Part shown: positions 59,464-64,000 of the stretch, piece after piece
How the letters are laid out: each line of letters starts with the position of its first letter
Numbering within the stretch: position 1 is the stretch's first letter
Source: UBA11606 sp965243715
GTDB taxonomy: Bacteria; Actinomycetota; Acidimicrobiia; Acidimicrobiales; Aldehydirespiratoraceae
Direction of reading: 5' to 3'
Length of the DNA stretch: 64,000 bases
Assembly (NCBI GenBank): GCA_965243715.1
Contig: CBDEVU010000017.1
Span: forward strand, 744,001 to 808,000
The notes under the pieces: generated by a model
Seen by the model: the letters and a program-made list of their open reading frames with translations, nothing else
The model's database searches: none
Told to the model about the DNA's origin: nothing
Program-made: the position numbers and the translations under genes

Positions 59464-60485
59464 GGAGCCAGGGGTCGCCCGAACGGAAGCTCGTCTTGCC
59501 AGGTCCGCAGGAATGATTCGGCTTGGTAGCAGGCGGCGAGGAACGGTCCGTCGTCGTGGCCCGACACTTCGTCGCAAAGCTCGCCGACGGTGTTACTGAT
59601 GCGGGCAAAAATCTCGGTATCGGTGCGGTCCGCGGCGTCCCACACGGCTAGGGACGACCCAGCCAACGATACGAAGTCAGCTGGCGCGGCGACACCCGCG
59701 CGGCGTAGAACGGCGAGCGCCCGGGCGGTGAAAGGGAGTCGTCCCGAAGCTACGACAGCGTCGCAGTCGGTAAGTTGAGCTGCCACGCCATGGTCGACTA
59801 TCCCCATCTTCGAGCCGACAAAGATGATGTTGGCGCTGCTTCCGAATATCGCCATCGGATGTTCAGGGGAGCCTAGGTCTTTAACGAATTCGGCGCCACT
59901 GGTAGCCCAGGCTTCGGCCAGATCGGTGACCGCGTAGCCAGCGGCGTTGTGGATCGTCCCGATAGAGGTGGCGACAGTCGTGACGCGTCCGCCCCGCTCA
60001 ATAACGGCGGCAGCAAGTGCGGGACCGGCCGCGGCGAACCCTTCGATGGCGACGGTACGGCCCTCTAGGCTTCCCAAGGTGCAGTGGGCCGTCACAGCGG
60101 CGCTCAACGCTTCGGTGTTGGCGGCGAACTGGCCGAGTCGGGCCGTGTCGCGCTCGTCGGCGCTACGCAGGGCGGCCAGTTCGGCGTGGGCGACGCCCTT
60201 CGCTGCGTCGGGAAGGTAGCTTCCAGAGGCCACCAACGGTTGGGCTTCGGTGATGAAGGCCGCGAGCGCGGCGGCGCGGTTGGGACTCTCGGCCGATAGG
60301 CCCGCCGAGGCGCCCCCGCGGCGCATGCCGAGCACCGCGTAGGTATAGGTCTGCGAGCGAGCGAGATCTTTGGCGCCGCCCTGAAGCACCTTGCGAGCCC
60401 AGCGCAGCGGCCCCGAAGATGCCCCCGCGTCAGCCAGATCGATCGCCACGAAGGCGTCGGTCGAGTTGAATTTCTGAATCCGCAC
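59460..60485 (-). CDS. Glu/Leu/Phe/Val-dehydrogenase-like protein without the catalytic lysine motif
   Basis: The 341-residue protein has the ELFV C-terminal NAD-binding domain: GRTVAIEGFAAAGPALAAAV with AVIERGGRVTTVATSIGTIH, then GSSANIIF. The N-terminal part aligns in length with the substrate domain but lacks the usual GGxKGG(I/V) lysines, reading MRRGGASAGLSAESP instead. It is therefore probably not a working amino-acid dehydrogenase. I chose GTG 60485 (VRIQKFNSTDAF) because upstream sequence is antisense to the ferredoxin. It is 8 bp from the ferredoxin gene on the same strand, likely cotranscribed. Confidence 0.65.
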   Translation of the reverse strand: MRIQKFNSTDAFVAIDLADAGASSGPLRWARKVLQGGAKDLARSQTYTYAVLGMRRGGASAGLSAESPNRAAALAAFITEAQPLVASGSYLPDAAKGVAHAELAALRSADERDTARLGQFAANTEALSAAVTAHCTLGSLEGRTVAIEGFAAAGPALAAAVIERGGRVTTVATSIGTIHNAAGYAVTDLAEAWATSGAEFVKDLGSPEHPMAIFGSSANIIFVGSKMGIVDHGVAAQLTDCDAVVASGRLPFTARALAVLRRAGVAAPADFVSLAGSSLAVWDAADRTDTEIFARISNTVGELCDEVSGHDDGPFLAACYQAESFLRTWQDELPFGRPLAP

Positions 60486-60493
60486 CGAGTGGG

Positions 60494-60688
60494 CTACTCC
60501 TCGAGCGTGATCGCGAATTCGGGGCAGTTGTCGGCTGCGAGCCGAGCCTTGTCTTGCATCTCGGCTGGAATCTCGCCGTTCACGAGAAGGATCGAGTATC
60601 CCTCGTCGTCGGTGTCGAAGAGTTCGGGGGCGAGCATGTAGCAACGGTTGTGGCCCTGGCATGCGGAACGGTCATAGTTGATCTTCAC
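60494..60688 (-). CDS. Small ferredoxin with CxxHxxC motif (P450 type)
   Basis: The 64-residue electron carrier has CQGHNRC near its start, and NCPE near the C-terminus. This pattern, with His in the middle position and a third Cys in a CP motif, is typical of actinobacterial [3Fe-4S]/[4Fe-4S] ferredoxins that donate electrons to cytochrome P450. GTG 60688 is the start. No P450 gene is in the window. It lies immediately upstream of the ELFV-like gene. Confidence 0.85.
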   Translation of the reverse strand: MKINYDRSACQGHNRCYMLAPELFDTDDEGYSILLVNGEIPAEMQDKARLAADNCPEFAITLEE

Positions 60689-60757
60689 GAACGTAACCTT
60701 AGATCAAAGAGCGATATCTCGGCCATTAACCCGCCGTAGTTAGCGGTACGGGGCTGC

Positions 60758-62338
60758 TTACGAGCCTTCGGCGATCAGCTTGATGAGGGTTAGTTCGGGC
60801 TGGTCCACTTCGAGGCGTTGGAGCCAGTACGGGCTCTCGAACAGGGCTAGTAGTTCGCCGTCGCGGCGCGCCGCCACGGTCACACCGCTCATCGAGCGCA
60901 GTTTGGCCGCTGATTCTTGATCGGTGATGCGAGCCGTCGTCCACGAGCAGGCGTTGAGTTCGACGGGTGCGCCGAACTCGTTTTCGAGCCGGTGTTGGCA
61001 AACCTCGAACTGGAGGGGGCCAACTGCGGCGAGGATCGGAGCCAAGTCACCTATGTCTGGCTGGCGCAGAACCTGTACGACCCCTTCTTCGTCAAGCTGG
61101 TTTATCCCGGAGCGAAACTGCTTCGAGCGGGAAGTGTCAAGCGTGCGCGCAACACGAAATGAGGCGGGGGCGAAGGCGGGCACCTCGGGCCACTGCACCG
61201 GCTTGTCGACGTAAACGGCATCGCCGACCCGGAAGTTGTTGGCATTGACCAAGCCGACAACGTCACCCGGGAAGGCCTGCTCGATTGTCTCGCGAACTTG
61301 ACCGCGCACCGAGGTGGCGTACTTGGTGGCGAACGGTTTGCCGGTCGGACCGTGGGTGACCACCATGCCGCGGTCGAACTGGCCCGAACATACCCGCATG
61401 AAGGCGACGCGGTCTCGGTGGGCTTTGTCCATGTTGGCTTGGACCTTGAAGATCAGGCCGGAGAACGGATCGTCGAGCTGACGGGCGGCCCCCCCACGGT
61501 CGAGGCGGGGCGGGGGCGACGGAACGAAGTCGACCATGGCGTCGAGGATCATGCGCACGCCAAAGTTGGTCAGCGCCGACCCAAAAAACACCGGCGACAG
61601 TTCGCCTTGGAGGAAGCGCTCGGAATCGAAGTCCCGCTCGGTGATATCGAGGAGTTCGACGCCTTCTTGAGCGGCCGCCCAGAGAGCCCCCTCTTCGGCT
61701 TCGGCTCGGCCCCCGTCGACGATTTCCTCGGGCGCGACCGACGAGCCGCCCGCGGTACGGGCGTAGCGAACAAAGTCACCCGACCGTCGATCGATCAGGC
61801 CGCGGAAGCGGTCGCCGTCGCCGACCGGCCAGTTGATCGGGACCGGTTCGAGGATGAGTTGCTCTTCGATCTCATCGAGCAGTTCGAGGGCGTCGCGGCC
61901 GAGTCGGTCCCATTTGTTGATGAACGTGACGATCGGGATCGCACGATTACGGCAAACCTCGAAGAGTTTGCGGGTCTGCACCTCGATGCCTTTGGCCGCG
62001 TCGAGAACCATGATGGCGGCATCGGTCGCGGCCAGCACGCGGTAGGTGTCTTCGGAAAAATCACGGTGGCCGGGAGTGTCGAGCAAGTTCAGTACGCAGT
62101 CGCGGTACGGGAATTGGAGAACGGTCGAGCTGATCGAGATTCCCCGTTGCTGTTCGAGTTCCATCCAGTCCGAGGTCGCCGATCGGCGAGCGCCCTTCGC
62201 TTTCACTGCCCCCGCGCCGCTGGTTAGCACGCCTCCATAGAGCAAGAACTTCTCGGTGAGGGTGGTTTTGCCCGCGTCGGGGTGCGAGATGATGGCGAAG
62301 GTTCGTCGTCGGGCCGCCTCTGCGCGGGGATCGGTCAC
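60758..62338 (-). CDS. prfC: Peptide chain release factor 3
   Basis: The 526-residue translational GTPase recycles RF1 and RF2 after termination. The motifs are SHPDAGKTTLTEKFLL (G1), ISISSTVLQF (G2 region), LLDTPGHRDF (G3) and INKWDR (G4). The C-terminal domain has LQFEVCQHRLENEFGAPVEL. GTG 62338 is the start. The length and motif order match RF3 rather than EF-G. It lies between ferredoxin and polyprenyl synthase genes. Confidence 0.95.
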   Translation of the reverse strand: MTDPRAEAARRRTFAIISHPDAGKTTLTEKFLLYGGVLTSGAGAVKAKGARRSATSDWMELEQQRGISISSTVLQFPYRDCVLNLLDTPGHRDFSEDTYRVLAATDAAIMVLDAAKGIEVQTRKLFEVCRNRAIPIVTFINKWDRLGRDALELLDEIEEQLILEPVPINWPVGDGDRFRGLIDRRSGDFVRYARTAGGSSVAPEEIVDGGRAEAEEGALWAAAQEGVELLDITERDFDSERFLQGELSPVFFGSALTNFGVRMILDAMVDFVPSPPPRLDRGGAARQLDDPFSGLIFKVQANMDKAHRDRVAFMRVCSGQFDRGMVVTHGPTGKPFATKYATSVRGQVRETIEQAFPGDVVGLVNANNFRVGDAVYVDKPVQWPEVPAFAPASFRVARTLDTSRSKQFRSGINQLDEEGVVQVLRQPDIGDLAPILAAVGPLQFEVCQHRLENEFGAPVELNACSWTTARITDQESAAKLRSMSGVTVAARRDGELLALFESPYWLQRLEVDQPELTLIKLIAEGS

Positions 62339-62368
62339 CCCGACAGGCTACGGCCGCTCGGGCGGGGT

Positions 62369-63415
62369 TCAGGTGTCGCGGTGGACCATGAAATCGGCGA
62401 GAGCACGGAGGGCTTGGTGGCTGCCGTTGTTGTCGGGGAGGGCGTCGATGGCGGCGAGGGATTGGTCGAGCAGGTGCTCGGTTTCGGCTTCGGAGGCCGC
62501 CACCGCCCCCGTGTCGAGCAGGACTTGTTGGATCGCTGCTACGTCGTTGTTAGTCATCTCGGATCCGACCTTGGCTAGTTCGGTGAGTTGGATTGGGTTC
62601 GCGGTCTCGCGAGCGAGGGCCAACATCACGGTGGGTTTCCCCTCGCGAAGGTCATCCCCCACCGGCTTCCCTGTTTTCGCGGTATCGCCGAACGCCCCGA
62701 GTATGTCGTCGCGGAGTTGGAAGGCCACACCGAGGGGCAGGCCATGAGCGGCGAGTGGTTCGGCGAGTTCGGGCTGTCCGGCGATGGCGGCCCCGAGTTG
62801 GAGAGGACGCACGATGGTGTAGCCCGCGGTCTTGTTTCGCATAATGGTGCGCGCCCCTTGGGCTGTGACTTGGCCTCGGGCGGTGCCGATCACGTCGAGG
62901 TATTGACCCAGGTTGAGTTCGGTTCGGAGCGTGTCCCAGACATGTCGCCCGGCTGGGTCGAGGTCACCCAACTGACGGTCGGCCATCACCATCGCGATGT
63001 CGCCGACGAGGATCGCTGCCGCTTCGCCGAAACGGCGGTCCTCGCCTTGCCAACCCCCTTCGCGGTGGCGCTCGATGAAACGAGCCCAGACTGTGGGATG
63101 GCCGCGTCGAGTAGGTGAGCCGTCCATCACATCGTCGTGGACGAGCGCAAAGGCTTGCAGGAGTTCGACGGCGCAGCATCCAGCGAGAGAACCCGCGCCT
63201 TGCGGATCGCCGCCAGCGGTCACGAAGCCCCAATGCAGGTAGGCGGGGCGGATGCGTTTGCCTCCCCCGGCCACGAACGCCGCTAATTCGCGCAGTGGGA
63301 GATCGACGGCAGGATCGAGGGTGGCCCAGGTTGCTCGTTCGGTAGCGAAGATCTCGGCTAACGCCTTCTCGGTACGCGACGCGACGGTGGTGAGTTGTGA
63401 CGGGGCGCCCGTCAC
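62369..63415 (-). CDS. Polyprenyl (geranylgeranyl-type) diphosphate synthase
   Basis: The 348-residue trans-prenyltransferase joins IPP units to an allylic diphosphate. GGGKRIRPAYL, the first Asp-rich motif ALVHDDVMDGSPTRRG (DDxxD is DDVMD), and the second FQLRDDILGAFGD are present. It makes the C15-C50 precursors of quinones, carotenoids or lipids; the chain length is not decided here. It overlaps xseB by 4 bp, so it is translated with the xseA-xseB operon. Confidence 0.93.
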   Translation of the reverse strand: MTGAPSQLTTVASRTEKALAEIFATERATWATLDPAVDLPLRELAAFVAGGGKRIRPAYLHWGFVTAGGDPQGAGSLAGCCAVELLQAFALVHDDVMDGSPTRRGHPTVWARFIERHREGGWQGEDRRFGEAAAILVGDIAMVMADRQLGDLDPAGRHVWDTLRTELNLGQYLDVIGTARGQVTAQGARTIMRNKTAGYTIVRPLQLGAAIAGQPELAEPLAAHGLPLGVAFQLRDDILGAFGDTAKTGKPVGDDLREGKPTVMLALARETANPIQLTELAKVGSEMTNNDVAAIQQVLLDTGAVAASEAETEHLLDQSLAAIDALPDNNGSHQALRALADFMVHRDT

Positions 63416-63648
63416 CCGTCTTCGTCACCTGCGTTAGCAGTTTCGAGCGACGCAACCACCCGCTCTACCTGCATCTGAGCGGCGCCGATGCGCTCGCGGC
63501 AGAGTCCGATAAGGCCCGAAGCTCGCTCGACGCTAGTGGCTAAGAGGTCGACATCTAGGTCGTCCCCGTCGAGTACGTGCAGGATATTTTCGAGTTCGGC
63601 CATTGCTTCGGCGTAGCCGATCTGGTCTTCGGTGGTCTTGTCATTCAT
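63412..63648 (-). CDS. xseB: Exodeoxyribonuclease VII small subunit
   Basis: The 78-residue subunit of ExoVII has the typical FAEAMAELENILHVLDGDD-like start (here YAEAMAELENILHVLDGDDL), followed by a helical region with ATSVERASGLIGLCRERI. It binds the large subunit XseA. Its start overlaps the xseA stop and its stop overlaps the prenyl synthase start, both by 4 bp. Confidence 0.9.
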   Translation of the reverse strand: MNDKTTEDQIGYAEAMAELENILHVLDGDDLDVDLLATSVERASGLIGLCRERIGAAQMQVERVVASLETANAGDEDG

Positions 63649-64000
63649 CGCCTGGTGCCCCCTGTCGGGTTAGTTGCGCGGATCGTACTGGTGAGCGTCC
63701 CGTCGGCGACCCGGGTTTCGATCTGGTCGCCTACCTCAAGACCCGCCGCCGAGCGAACTATCTGCCCTTGAGAATCGCGGGTAATGGACCAGCCGCGGGC
63801 CAAAGCTCGGGCCGGGTCGAGGGCGCGTACCTGGGCCGCCGCGGCATCGACGCGTCGAGTGGCGTCGCGTAGGGAGTTGTGGGCCGCGTTGGTAACCCTT
63901 AGTTGTATTTTGTCGAGGCGTTGGTCGGCCCTCACCACCGACTGTCGGACGTGGCGAGCGATCCCAGATTCGAGGAAGCTGAGTCGCCCCAACCACTCGT
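63645..64000 (-). CDS. xseA: Exodeoxyribonuclease VII large subunit, C-terminal part
   Basis: The final 117 codons of XseA, whose remaining sequence lies beyond the right edge. It contains the helical C-terminal region, with LDPARALARGWSITRDSQGQ and GDQIETRVADGTLTSTI, which is the conserved end of the family. The catalytic and nucleic-acid-binding N-terminal parts are outside the window. Confidence 0.9.
   Translation of the reverse strand, partial: EWLGRLSFLESGIARHVRQSVVRADQRLDKIQLRVTNAAHNSLRDATRRVDAAAAQVRALDPARALARGWSITRDSQGQIVRSAAGLEVGDQIETRVADGTLTSTIRATNPTGGTRR

Overview
The window looks like chromosome from a GC-rich Actinomycetota member, most like the class Acidimicrobiia. The grounds are the recF-dciA-gyrB-gyrA order, a DUF3566 membrane gene after gyrA, a CrgA-like protein, DUF3105, an F420/LLM-type oxidoreductase, frequent GTG starts and many 4-bp gene overlaps. 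No 16S gene or other decisive taxonomic marker is present, so the class is an inference.

Layout. 1-6.5 kb: end of recF, a frameshifted dciA, gyrB, gyrA, a frameshifted TadE/TadG-like gene, DUF3566 and tRNA-Ile(GAT). 6.5-16.4 kb: a small membrane protein coupled to a Rossmann oxidoreductase, a DUF3105 lipoprotein, an acyltransferase, acetoacetyl-CoA synthetase, a lipase-like hydrolase, a glutathione peroxidase whose catalytic codon is TGA followed by a SECIS-like hairpin, a D-2-hydroxyacid dehydrogenase, an acetoacetate decarboxylase-like protein, a TetR regulator and an amidohydrolase. 16.5-22.5 kb: a carbohydrate ABC importer with its LacI regulator and a LacI-type operator. 22.5-38.1 kb: tRNA-Gly(CCC), dcd, crgA, a thiolase-like protein without its nucleophile, DoxX, a parvulin lipoprotein, YqeC, a glycosyltransferase, an LLM/TPP-enzyme/hydrolase operon, an alternative-oxidase-like diiron protein, a frameshifted PHP phosphoesterase, a homocysteine methyltransferase-like gene and two convergent Fic genes, one of them damaged. 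38.2-47.7 kb: an amino-sugar operon (ROK repressor, ABC importer, ROK kinase, nagA, nagB, Gfo/Idh/MocA). 47.8-57.2 kb: an accessory region with a MacAB-like efflux trio, a complete IS481-family element inserted in the 3' end of tRNA-Ala(TGC), a 143-bp copy of part of the efflux adaptor gene, a DUF4236 protein and a repeat-containing surface protein. 57.2-64 kb: an amino-acid ABC ATPase, an acyl-CoA dehydrogenase, an ELFV-dehydrogenase-like protein, a small ferredoxin, prfC, a polyprenyl synthase, xseB and the end of xseA.

How the genes work together. Both sugar clusters are self-contained import and regulation units. The second runs from uptake through phosphorylation (ROK kinase) and deacetylation (NagA) to deamination (NagB), giving fructose-6-phosphate. 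The selenoprotein-like peroxidase and YqeC, a family tied to selenium-dependent molybdenum hydroxylases, both suggest that this organism uses selenium, although selA, selB, selC and selD are not in the window.

The main caveat is that three genes (dciA, the TadE/G-like gene and the PHP gene) each carry one single-base indel in an otherwise well-conserved frame. Either residual assembly errors or real decay could explain them.
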